In this document: positions 33,622 through 42,153 of the stretch, in pieces
How positions within the stretch are numbered: position 1 is the first letter of the stretch
How the letters are laid out: each line of letters begins with the position of its first letter
Assembly: GCA_032095175.1 (NCBI GenBank)
Contig: DAMCZI010000023.1
Location: 17,532-81,531 of the forward strand
DNA length: 64,000 bases
Reading direction: 5' to 3'
Source: DAMCZI01 sp032095175
Lineage (GTDB): Bacteria > Bacillota > Clostridia > Clostridiales > Caloramatoraceae
Program-made: the position numbers and the translations under genes
Notes under the pieces: model-generated
The model's database searches: none
The model's input: only the letters and a program-made list of their open reading frames with translations
What the model was told of the DNA's origin: nothing

Positions 33622-35853
33622 ATGCAGCTAAAAAAAAGGGAGATTCTTGCTCAGGATTATGCAAACGTTTGTACAATGGGTAACTTTCGAAAAGTGCAAT
33701 ATAGTGAAAATAATGCTGTTTTCCTATTTGAAAAGGGTAAAATCGAGATAAGTTACTTTGATTGTGATATCATAAAGGTCTTTATAGGAGAAAAGAATGA
33801 AGAGAGTCAGGAAACAGGAGCTGTTGTTAACAATCTTGGCACTGGAAGCTTTACCTTAGAAGAAAGGGACATTGAATTTGTATTAAAAGGTAAAAGGGTA
33901 ATAACTACATTAAATAAATTAAATGGTAAAGTGAATTTTTATAATAATGATTGGACAATTATTTGTGAGGATTTTAACTGCAGTGGAAAGGATGAGAATG
34001 GAAACATATTCATATCAAAGATTAATGACGCTCTTGGATATTATGGTTTTGGGGAAAAGGGAGATACATTAAATAAAAAGGGAAAGTATATTGAAAACTA
34101 TAACACTGATGACCCTGAAACCGATGATAAATCATTTTTGTTTTATAAAACGATACCTTTTTTTACAGCTCTAAAGGAAAATTCAGCCTATGGAATCTAT
34201 TTTGATAATAGCTTCAGAAGCTATTTTGATATGGGAAATTCATATGAAGATAGAATATTTTTTGGCGCTGATGGTGGACAAATACAATACTACTTTTTAG
34301 CAGGGAATGACATAAAGGATATTGAAGGTTTGTATGCGAGGATTACTGGCACAATGGACATGCCAGCTCTTTGGACATTGGGATATCAACAGTGTAGATA
34401 CAGCTATTATTCAAGAAAAGAAGTAGAGGAGCTTGTTGATACTTTTACAGAAAAAGGGATACCGCTGGATACAGTTTATCTTGATATAGATTATATGAAT
34501 GGCTATAGAGTATTTACTTTTAATGAAGATAAATTCCCCAAACCTAAGGAAATGATAGAGAACCTAAGAAAAAAGGGAATTAAAACCATAACAATTGTGG
34601 ATCCTGGAGTTAAAGTAGATGAAGAATATGAGGTATATAACAGGGGAATTAAGGGAGACTGCTTTGTAAGAAAACATGATGGGGAGCTGTATACAGGTGA
34701 TGTATGGGCAGGAGAAAGTGCATTTCCTGACTTTGCAAATAAAAATGCAAGGGAATGGTGGAAGAAAGAGATAAAGGAATTCTTAAAGCTTGGAATTGCT
34801 GGGATATGGAACGATATGAATGAACCTGCAGTATTCGATCCTGAATATGCAACAATGCCTGAAAGCTGTCTTCATTTTGGGGATAATGGAGTTATGGAAC
34901 ATAAGGAATTTCATAATAGGTATGGTTTTGAAATGACAAGATGTTCAAAGGAAGCCCAGGAGGAGTCAAGAGAAAATCTAAGAAGCTTTTCAATGACAAG
35001 AGCAACCTTTGCAGGAGGGCAAAGATTTTCTTCCATATGGACTGGCGATAACAGAAGCAGATGGGATCAGATGAGAATGTCCATACCTATGAACTCAAAT
35101 CTTGGAATATCAGGTTTTGCCTATGTTGGAAATGATATTGGAGGATTTGGTGAGGATACTAATGAAGAGCTTTTTATCAGATGGATGGAGCTTGGAACAT
35201 TTTTGCCCATAATGAGAAACCATTCAGCTGTATTTACTAGAAGGCAGGAACCTTGGAGTTTTGGGAAGAGAGCGGAAAATATTAGTAAGAAGGCAATTAT
35301 GCTGAGATATAAGCTAATTCCTTATTTATATAATATGTTTTACAAAGCACATTTAGATGGAATTCCTGTGTTTAGACCTATGATTTCGGAATATTGCAAG
35401 GATATGAAGCTCTTGAATATGAAGGAGCAGTTCATGTTTGGAGACTCAATGCTTATAGCCCCAGTTCTCCATGAGGGAGAAAGAAGCAAGGTTGTTTATC
35501 TTCCTAAGGGTAGATGGTATAACTTCTTTACAAATGGATGTTTTGAAGGAGAAAAGTATTATACAATTGATGTTCCTCTTGATGAAATACCTGTGTTTGT
35601 AAAGGAAGGAAGCATAATGCCTGTATATGAAGAGGAGTATATGAATCTTGAAAATAGGCCATCAAAAACAACCTTCTACTGCTATGGTAAGGATTGCGAT
35701 TGTATCTATTATGAAGATGATGGAAGCACAATGAATTATAAGAAGGGTAAATACAATCTGCTAGAGATAAAGGTAAAAGCAGGTGATGCAGTTATAGATT
35801 ATAAACACAGAGGATTTGAAAAAGAAGCCATTTTCGATTTTAAATACATCTAA
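33622..35853 (+). CDS. GH31 alpha-glucosidase
   Basis: The protein has 743 aa, start ATG behind GGGAGGGG. An N-terminal beta-sandwich (about 20-240) precedes the catalytic barrel. The nucleophile block is GIWNDMNEPAVF, the acid/base region is SIWTGDNRSRWDQM, and substrate-binding motifs are WTLGYQQCRYSY and FLPIMRNHS. It removes terminal glucose from maltooligosaccharides in the cytosol (no signal peptide). It is followed 45 nt later by the glucokinase gene. An operator-like palindrome lies within codons 13-18. Confidence 0.94.
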   Translation: MQLKKREILAQDYANVCTMGNFRKVQYSENNAVFLFEKGKIEISYFDCDIIKVFIGEKNEESQETGAVVNNLGTGSFTLEERDIEFVLKGKRVITTLNKLNGKVNFYNNDWTIICEDFNCSGKDENGNIFISKINDALGYYGFGEKGDTLNKKGKYIENYNTDDPETDDKSFLFYKTIPFFTALKENSAYGIYFDNSFRSYFDMGNSYEDRIFFGADGGQIQYYFLAGNDIKDIEGLYARITGTMDMPALWTLGYQQCRYSYYSRKEVEELVDTFTEKGIPLDTVYLDIDYMNGYRVFTFNEDKFPKPKEMIENLRKKGIKTITIVDPGVKVDEEYEVYNRGIKGDCFVRKHDGELYTGDVWAGESAFPDFANKNAREWWKKEIKEFLKLGIAGIWNDMNEPAVFDPEYATMPESCLHFGDNGVMEHKEFHNRYGFEMTRCSKEAQEESRENLRSFSMTRATFAGGQRFSSIWTGDNRSRWDQMRMSIPMNSNLGISGFAYVGNDIGGFGEDTNEELFIRWMELGTFLPIMRNHSAVFTRRQEPWSFGKRAENISKKAIMLRYKLIPYLYNMFYKAHLDGIPVFRPMISEYCKDMKLLNMKEQFMFGDSMLIAPVLHEGERSKVVYLPKGRWYNFFTNGCFEGEKYYTIDVPLDEIPVFVKEGSIMPVYEEEYMNLENRPSKTTFYCYGKDCDCIYYEDDGSTMNYKKGKYNLLEIKVKAGDAVIDYKHRGFEKEAIFDFKYI
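33659..33673 (+). promoter_or_regulatory. Operator-like palindrome inside the GH31 coding start
   Basis: ATGCAAACGTTTGTA is a close palindrome of the regulon operator (TGCAAACG core) and lies 37-51 nt into the coding region. It could act as an auxiliary operator with the one at 33432 by looping, or as a roadblock. Confidence 0.5.
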
Positions 35854-35898
35854 GCTTCAAATTATGTTTTATAAATTGGATTTTAAGAGGTGTAATAC

Positions 35899-36852
35899 GT
35901 GAAAAGATATATCGTTGGAGTAGACTTAGGAGGCACTAAAATAAGCTGTGGAATTTCAGATTTAGAAGGAAATATATTGGAAAAAGCCACAACTCCCACA
36001 AGAGCAGAAGATGGGGAGAATGCAGTTTTAAATCGAATAATTGGTTCTATAGAAATGCTTTTAAGTAAAAGTGGAGTAAAAACAGAGGAAGTAGAGGCGA
36101 TAGGTATTGGTTCCCCTGGCCCCTTGGATGCTAAAAGAGGCATTATAATTGAATCCTCTAATCTTCCATTTAAAAACTTTAATTTAACTGCTCCAATAGC
36201 ACAGAATTTTAATGTCCCTGTTTATCTGGATAATGATGCAAATGTGGCGGCAATTGGTGAATTTATGTTCGGAGCGGGTAAAGGAACAGAAAATATGGTT
36301 TATATTACTGTAAGCACTGGAGTTGGTGGTGGAGCAGTATTAAATAGAAAAATATACAGAGGAAATACATCAAATGCTCTAGAAATCGGTCACACAACAG
36401 TTTTACCTGGAGGACCAAGATGTAATTGTGGCAACATTGGATGTTTAGAGGCACTTGCATCTGGCACTGCAATAGCAAAAAGAGGAAAAGAAGCAGCATT
36501 TAGCAATGCAAATACTACACTTAAAAAATATGAAAATATAACCTCCTATGAGGTCTTTGAAGAAGCCAAGGCAAAGGATGAGGTTGCAGGTGAAATAATA
36601 GAAGAAGCAATGACTTACCTTGGAATCGGAGTTGCCAATTTCATTTCTACCTTTGACCCTGAAATTGTAATAATAGGTGGGGGAGTTTCAAAGGCAGGAA
36701 GTATTGTATTTGAAACAGTGCAAAGAGTAGTTAATAAAAGGTGTTTAAAATCTATGGCAGAGTCGTGTAGGATAGTTCCAGCAGTATTGGGAAATGATGC
36801 TGGTGTTATAGGAGCAGCTGCACTTGGAATAATGGAAAACAGGTCATTATAA
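35899..36852 (+). CDS. glcK: ROK family glucokinase
   Basis: The protein has 317 aa, GTG start behind AGAGGTG. The N-terminal phosphate motif is VGVDLGGTKISCGI and the catalytic Asp is in LDNDANVAAIGE. ROK signatures are EIGHTTVLPGG and the zinc site CNCGNIGCLEALASG; the C-terminal adenosine motif is IIGGGVSKAG. It phosphorylates the glucose released by GH31 and GH65 enzymes. It is probably co-transcribed with the GH31 gene, since no terminator lies between them. Confidence 0.93.
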   Translation: MKRYIVGVDLGGTKISCGISDLEGNILEKATTPTRAEDGENAVLNRIIGSIEMLLSKSGVKTEEVEAIGIGSPGPLDAKRGIIIESSNLPFKNFNLTAPIAQNFNVPVYLDNDANVAAIGEFMFGAGKGTENMVYITVSTGVGGGAVLNRKIYRGNTSNALEIGHTTVLPGGPRCNCGNIGCLEALASGTAIAKRGKEAAFSNANTTLKKYENITSYEVFEEAKAKDEVAGEIIEEAMTYLGIGVANFISTFDPEIVIIGGGVSKAGSIVFETVQRVVNKRCLKSMAESCRIVPAVLGNDAGVIGAAALGIMENRSL

Positions 36853-36934
36853 TGAAAAAATAATTAGTAAATTAAAAGTAAAACCAGATTATATTATAGA
36901 AGATGCAACAAAGTTGCCAGACTTATTGTTTTAA
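36845..36934 (+). pseudogene. Possible tail of a decayed HAD-type hydrolase
   Basis: After the glucokinase stop a frame reads SKLKVKPDYIIEDATKLPDLLF and then stops. KPDYIIED..KLPDLL resembles the C-terminal end of HAD phosphatases. No start or domain remains. The rest of the gap to 37056 shows nothing recognisable. Confidence 0.25.
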
Positions 36935-37055
36935 TCCGAGTGATTATTATGAGGTTATTTATAAGATAGATTTTAATGATAAATAAATATTTAAAATTTC
37001 ATTATTAGGAAGAATATAGAGGTTCATGATAGAAAGATTTTAATAAAATCAGTAG

Positions 37056-37094
37056 AAAAGCACTATTGTTAGAGCAAACAATAGTGCTTTTTTC
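37056..37094. terminator. Bidirectional terminator after the glucokinase gene
   Basis: AAAGCACTATTGTT pairs with AACAATAGTGCTTT and is followed by TTTT. It lies between the glucokinase gene and the convergent YcdB/SLH gene. Confidence 0.85.
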
Positions 37095-37152
37095 ATTTCA
37101 TGAAAGAGAGGTACTTATTGCTAATTACTAACTTTAAGGTAAAAAGATTGGG

Positions 37153-39426
37153 CTAGTTATTGTTTGTTACATATTGCATCCCATTATAGAGAATATGAGC
37201 AAATTCTGCCATTGTTATATTTTCCTTTGGCTTAATGGCCTTTATGTTTGCATCAATTATTGAAAGTCCCTTTGCTAGTGCAATATATCCATATTTATCT
37301 GGGCTTATGCTCTTTGCATCGGTGTAGTTAAGTGAGAAAATACCCTTTGCTTGCGCTAGTTTGCTATATTTTGTACAGTCTACAATGTATTTGTACATTT
37401 CTTCTCGGGTTATATTCTCATCAAACTTAAGATCTATGCTTTCATTTTTTATGATGCCATGAAATACAGCCAGCTGTAGGTATTTATATTTTTCGGTGCC
37501 TTTTTCTACATTTTTAAACTTTAGTTCCTCAGCATTTCTTATAAGATATGGATTGTATCCTCTGGTGTTTACTATTGATTTGATTACATCAAATCGTGTT
37601 GCCTTTTTATTAACATCAAAGTCCTTTGCATCGAATATTCCATAGGATGCAAGCAGGGTTATTTCCTTTTCATATGGATTACCCTTTATATTTTTTGAAA
37701 GCGCATCATTAACATTTTGCATGTCTTCACCGTAGAAGTTAACAAACTTACCTGTGAATGCGTCGATATAACCTGCCATATAATATGTGTAATCATCTGA
37801 TTTTAACATATACACAATATCAACTTTGTTGTTTTGCTCGTTAGTCTCGCTATTTCCTCCTAAAGTTATATAGGATAGAACAGGTTTTGATGATTCAAAA
37901 TATATTTCCTTTGCAGCCTCTGGTTGAATTATATTTTTAAGCTCAGGAAATTTTAAATCGTCATCCCAGGAAGAGGACATACGTATAACCTTTCCAGTTG
38001 CAGTATCAATTGATATGCTTACTGAATTTCCTATATAAATGATATCGTTTACTCTACGAGTAAATAAAAAACTGTATTCAGGAGAGTTTACTTTCTTGCC
38101 ATTTAGCATGAATGTTCCATTATAAAATTTTTGTTCAGTATTAATATCCTTAACCCTGTTTGGGAAGTATTGAGAAACTGTATCAATAGCTTTTGAATAT
38201 GCTTCCTCCCATGTAATCTTAGGAACAATGTTTTCTTCCTGGCGTGGATAGAATTCGTGTTTATACAGGGAAATAAGCTGCCCAGTTGCTGCATTTAATA
38301 ACATATTACCGCCATCATAGCCCATTACACCTTTTCTAAACTGTACACTCCAGGTTGGAAGTCCTCCTGTTTCATAGTAATTGTTGTTTTCTTGATAAGA
38401 TAAGTTTTCTATTTTATATTCGTTGCCTACTGCTTCCTTTATTATTTCGTTTGCTATTTCTTCTGCCTTGACTCTATCCATTTCCTTGTCAAGCTTCTTA
38501 ATTTCTTTATACTTACTTAGAAATCCCTGACGCTCAATTTCATTTAGATTTTTCGTTTTCATTTCTTTATTATCATAGGGTGCTGTCAACATTTTTCCTG
38601 TTTTTCCATCAACATAAATTCCATTCGAGAAGGATGGATAATATACCAGCCTTATTTCTGATGGTGCAGCATCATAATACCTTTGGTTCCTATAAGGAAC
38701 GTATTGTAGATTGAATTGAACTTCATTTTTAAATATTTCAAATGCTTTTTCTTCTCCGATGGTGCCTTCCTTGCTTGGGAAGGTTAACTCGTCATCCCAA
38801 CTGGAGCTGTAGCTTGTTACTTCACCGTCAATGCTATTGAACATTACATTTATGGTGTTATTTGTAAATTCGATTCCGTTTACAAGTCTTATGTAGCTAA
38901 AGTTATAGTTGGGATTGTATCCATAATAGTATCTAGCGAAGTTGTCATTTGTTAGTTTAGCATTTTTTAAAGCTCCAGGATTTATTTTTTCAATAAATTC
39001 TTCAACTAATTTTTGTGATTGTTCCCTTGTATATTTAGGAACCTTAGGAACTTCGTTTGAATATCGGTTTTTACTTATGGATAATATTTTTCCTGTATCT
39101 GCATCAATTGAGGTGCTAAAATTCATTTGGTTTTTTTCATCGAATTTATTCCAGTTTAAGTGCCATACATAACGAGTTCGTTCATTATAACCATCTTCAA
39201 AATTACATACGTTTTGGTATAGTTTAGTGTCAAGCTCAATATTGAAGTAATTTTTAAAAGCTTTGATTGAAATTTTAATAGCATCTTCCTTAGTGATCTT
39301 TGCGTTCTTTTCTTCCAGTGCTAATGCATTTTGAATATTTGTATCTTCTTTTGCAAAGACAGTAGAAGTCATACTAAAAATAAAAAGAACCATCATAAGA
39401 AGGGATAGTAGCCTTTTCCTATTCAT
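37153..39426 (-). CDS. Secreted YcdB/YcdC-repeat protein with three SLH domains
   Basis: The start at ATG 39426 is chosen because AGGAGG lies 7 nt upstream of it; a longer frame reaches 39495. The protein has 757 aa. It has a signal peptide (MNRKRLLSLL...STVFA), then YcdB/YcdC (PepSY-like) repeats of the form DADTGKILSISKNRY, DSIDGEVTSYSSSWDDEL and DTATGKVIRMSSSWDDDL. Three C-terminal S-layer homology repeats (about 600-755) anchor it to secondary cell wall polymer. It probably acts at the cell surface, perhaps as a protease-inhibitory propeptide module. It is monocistronic. Confidence 0.85.
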   Translation of the reverse strand: MNRKRLLSLLMMVLFIFSMTSTVFAKEDTNIQNALALEEKNAKITKEDAIKISIKAFKNYFNIELDTKLYQNVCNFEDGYNERTRYVWHLNWNKFDEKNQMNFSTSIDADTGKILSISKNRYSNEVPKVPKYTREQSQKLVEEFIEKINPGALKNAKLTNDNFARYYYGYNPNYNFSYIRLVNGIEFTNNTINVMFNSIDGEVTSYSSSWDDELTFPSKEGTIGEEKAFEIFKNEVQFNLQYVPYRNQRYYDAAPSEIRLVYYPSFSNGIYVDGKTGKMLTAPYDNKEMKTKNLNEIERQGFLSKYKEIKKLDKEMDRVKAEEIANEIIKEAVGNEYKIENLSYQENNNYYETGGLPTWSVQFRKGVMGYDGGNMLLNAATGQLISLYKHEFYPRQEENIVPKITWEEAYSKAIDTVSQYFPNRVKDINTEQKFYNGTFMLNGKKVNSPEYSFLFTRRVNDIIYIGNSVSISIDTATGKVIRMSSSWDDDLKFPELKNIIQPEAAKEIYFESSKPVLSYITLGGNSETNEQNNKVDIVYMLKSDDYTYYMAGYIDAFTGKFVNFYGEDMQNVNDALSKNIKGNPYEKEITLLASYGIFDAKDFDVNKKATRFDVIKSIVNTRGYNPYLIRNAEELKFKNVEKGTEKYKYLQLAVFHGIIKNESIDLKFDENITREEMYKYIVDCTKYSKLAQAKGIFSLNYTDAKSISPDKYGYIALAKGLSIIDANIKAIKPKENITMAEFAHILYNGMQYVTNNN

Positions 39427-39720
39427 TTTCATACCTCCTAGAAAATATTTATAATTGGCTGTTGTAATATAATATTTAAGTTTAAAGAGCGCCAATTTAA
39501 CCGATGACTATGTATTTTTAATACTTTAGCGATGGTAATACTGAAATAAATAGTATATCATCGAAGAAATTAACAGAGTATAACTATAGTCACCGATAGG
39601 AAAACTACACTATAATTATAAATCTATTTAACAAATATTACAAATATTACCTGGTAGATTTTTGTTTTTACAATTAAGAAATAAGAATATATAAAGTCGG
39701 GTATATACAATTTCAAATGT

Positions 39721-39774
39721 TATCACTATTGATAACCATATCACTATTGACAACATTATCGATAGTGATATAAT
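39721..39774 (+). promoter_or_regulatory. Promoter covered by three copies of a repeated operator
   Basis: TATCACTATTGATAA (39721-39735) and TATCACTATTGACAA (39739-39753) are direct repeats, and TTATCGATAGTGATA (39757-39771) is the inverted form. They overlap TTGACA (39747-39752) and TATAAT (39769-39774), spaced 16 nt. The arrangement implies tight repression of the esterase gene by an unknown regulator encoded elsewhere. The rest of 39427-39720 shows no gene. Confidence 0.7.
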
Positions 39775-39859
39775 AAAGACAAATAAACATATAAATATTC
39801 TTTTGAATATACATATACTTCAATATAGAAAATAAGTTATATAACCAGGGGGCGATAAT

Positions 39860-40573
39860 ATGGTTATTAAGGAAAAATACAACTGCATGCTTTTGGGAGA
39901 TTCTATTTCAAAGGGGGTAATATACGATGATGAGAAGAAGCGTTATGTTACTCTAAAGGATAATTACACATCTCTTATTGAAGGCAAGATAAATTTGAAT
40001 ATATATAATGCATCAAGATTTGGAAATACAATAACAAAAGGAATTGAAAGGCTTGATAATGATGTAGTGAAGATCCATCCTGATATAGTTGTTATTGAAT
40101 TTGGGGGAAATGATTGTGATTTTAATTGGGATGAGGTTGCATCGAGTCCTGATGAAGACCATAATCCTAATACAGATTTTGATATTTTTAAAAACTCTCT
40201 ACATAATCTTATTAACTGTCTTAGGAAAGAGGGTATGTTCCCAGTGGTTTTTTCGATTCCTCCAATTGATTCTGACAGGTACTTCGATTGGATAAGCAAA
40301 AATGATGAAAAAAAGGCAACTGGAATACTAAAGTGGCTTGGAACGAAAAATAAAATATACTGGTGGCAGGAAAGGTATAACTCTGCAATAATAGAGGCAT
40401 CGGTAGAAACTAACACACCTTGGGTTGATATAAGATCCGCCTTTCTTCAACAGCCAGACTATAGAAAACTCCTATGTAGTGATGGAATACATCCAAACCC
40501 TGATGGACACAAAGTAATTGCAGGGAGGATTATGGATTTTATAAGCAAGAGATATTCATTTTTACTTATTTAG
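39860..40573 (+). CDS. SGNH/GDSL-family esterase
   Basis: The protein has 237 aa, ATG start behind CCAGGGGG. SGNH blocks are: I LLGDSISKG (nucleophile Ser), II around SRFGNTI (Gly), III EFGGNDCDF (Asn), V SDGIHPNPDGH (catalytic Asp and His). There is no signal peptide, so it is intracellular. It probably deacetylates or de-esterifies a carbohydrate or small ester. It is a single gene with an unusual triple operator and a strong terminator. Confidence 0.9.
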   Translation: MVIKEKYNCMLLGDSISKGVIYDDEKKRYVTLKDNYTSLIEGKINLNIYNASRFGNTITKGIERLDNDVVKIHPDIVVIEFGGNDCDFNWDEVASSPDEDHNPNTDFDIFKNSLHNLINCLRKEGMFPVVFSIPPIDSDRYFDWISKNDEKKATGILKWLGTKNKIYWWQERYNSAIIEASVETNTPWVDIRSAFLQQPDYRKLLCSDGIHPNPDGHKVIAGRIMDFISKRYSFLLI

Positions 40574-40645
40574 AAAATGATAAGTAATTTGCGACAAAGT
40601 ATTGTTGATTCATAGAGAAAAGAGCTTGGCAAGTGGTACTTGCTT

Positions 40646-40694
40646 AAAATATAGTGGCCTACCAAATATTCTTTGGTAGGCCACTATATTTTTG
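40646..40694 (+). terminator. Terminator of the SGNH esterase gene
   Basis: A long stem of about 20 bp, AAAATATAGTGGCCTACCAA with its complement TTGGTAGGCCACTATATT, is followed by TTT. Confidence 0.9.
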
Positions 40695-40767
40695 ATTGAT
40701 TAATAGCAGATATTGGGGATAATAATGGAAAAACGTGATGAACGATGACAAAATTGGATAATATATG

Positions 40768-40826
40768 TTGACTTTTGTATATACAGATTGTAAAATGAAA
40801 AAAGAGTTACGAAACCGGTTACGTAA
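40768..40826 (+). promoter_or_regulatory. Promoter and LacI-type operator of the nucleoside operon
   Basis: TTGACT (40768-40773), 17 nt, TAAAAT (40791-40796) is followed by GTTACGAAACCGGTTACGTA (from 40806), a near-palindrome around AACCGGTT. It differs from the maltodextrin operator, so it fits the second LacI protein at 46732. Confidence 0.8.
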
Positions 40827-40926
40827 AATGAAATGATTCAATTTATTCGCTTGAAGTGTTTATACGACCCAAAAATTCAGAATCTTATAAAAATTATGTC
40901 TTAAATGATATTTAAGGGGGATATGT

Positions 40927-42054
40927 ATGAAAAAGATAGTGAGCTTTATAATTAGTTTAGCATTAGTATCATCACTGCTTCTTACTGGTTGTGGTAATAG
41001 TAAGCAAGCAGATAACAATCAGCAAGAAAAGAAGGATGGAAAGAAGCTAAAGGTTGTTATGCTTATAAATGGAACATTAGGCGATAAGTCCTTCTATGAT
41101 TCAGCTGATGCTGGAATGAAGATGATAAAAGAAAAGTACGGTGATAGTGTTGAAACAAAGACAATAGAAATGGGATATGATCAGACTAAATGGCAGCCAA
41201 CCCTAGAAGATATTTCAGAACAGGATTGGGATTTGATTTGTGCAGGAACATGGCAGATGAAGGAACCATTTGAGGCAGTTGCTCCAAATTATCCAGATAA
41301 AAAATATGTAATATTTGATACAGCAGTGGATTATGACAAGGGAGATTATAAAAATGTATACTCAATACTTTATAAGCAAAATGAAGGTGCTTATGTAATA
41401 GGTGCACTTGCAGCAAAGGTAACTAATTCAAAGATGCCTTTTGCAAACACAGAGCACAAGATTGGATTTTTAGGAGTAAGTGATATTCCAGTTATAAACG
41501 ATTTCCTTGTTGGATACATACAGGGAGCAAAGAGTGTTGATAATGATATTAAGGTTTCAATTTCCTATGTTGGTTCACCTAATGACTCAGCCAAGGGAAA
41601 AGAAATGGCTCTTTCACAGTATAACAAGGGTGTAGATATAGCATTTAACGTTGCAGGACAATCTGGTCTTGGACTTATAGATGCAGCAAAGGAAACTAAG
41701 AAATATGCACTTGGAGTAGACAGTGACCAAGCACTATTATTTAAGGATACAGACCCAGAAAAAGCAAAAATAATTTGCAGTTCATTGTTAAAGAGGGTAG
41801 ACGTATCAATCCTTAGAGCATTTGAGCTATTTAAAGATGGAAAGCTTGCCTTCGGACAGTCAGAGGCTCTTGGATTTAAGGAAGATTGTATAGGAATTGC
41901 AGAAAATGATATCTATAATGAAGTCGTTTCAGAAGATATTAGAAAAGAAATAAACACAATTAAAGAAAAGATAGTAAAGGGAGAAGTTAATGTTGATACA
42001 GCGTTTGGAATGGACGCAAGTAAGATAGATGCAATAAGAAACTCTGTAAAATAA
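40927..42054 (+). CDS. BMP/PnrA-family nucleoside-binding lipoprotein
   Basis: The protein has 375 aa. A lipoprotein signal has lipobox LLTGCGNS (Cys22). The BMP (basic membrane protein / PnrA) fold follows: VVMLINGTLGDKSFYDSADAG is the family's ligand-binding start, then AVDYDKGDYKNVYSILYKQNEGAYVIGALAA and GVDSDQA. Members bind purine nucleosides; the nucleoside hydrolase and ribokinase in the same operon support this. It is comparable to NupN of Bacillus. A loose AGGCAG/CTGCCT stem-loop separates it from the ATPase gene. Confidence 0.92.
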   Translation: MKKIVSFIISLALVSSLLLTGCGNSKQADNNQQEKKDGKKLKVVMLINGTLGDKSFYDSADAGMKMIKEKYGDSVETKTIEMGYDQTKWQPTLEDISEQDWDLICAGTWQMKEPFEAVAPNYPDKKYVIFDTAVDYDKGDYKNVYSILYKQNEGAYVIGALAAKVTNSKMPFANTEHKIGFLGVSDIPVINDFLVGYIQGAKSVDNDIKVSISYVGSPNDSAKGKEMALSQYNKGVDIAFNVAGQSGLGLIDAAKETKKYALGVDSDQALLFKDTDPEKAKIICSSLLKRVDVSILRAFELFKDGKLAFGQSEALGFKEDCIGIAENDIYNEVVSEDIRKEINTIKEKIVKGEVNVDTAFGMDASKIDAIRNSVK

Positions 42055-42067
42055 TAGAATATAAATG

Positions 42068-42117
42068 AGGCAGGTTCAAAAACACATAATATGATGCATA
42101 ACTTTAGAATCTGCCTT
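42068..42117 (+). other. Intercistronic stem-loop after the BMP gene
   Basis: AGGCAG near 42068 pairs with CTGCCT near 42112, extended by GTTC/GAAT. No T-tract follows. It probably affects the relative yield of binding protein and ATPase, as after livJ and the maltodextrin-binding protein. Confidence 0.45.
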
Positions 42118-42153
42118 TAAATTTATCATAACTAAGCGAAATGGAGAGTTATT

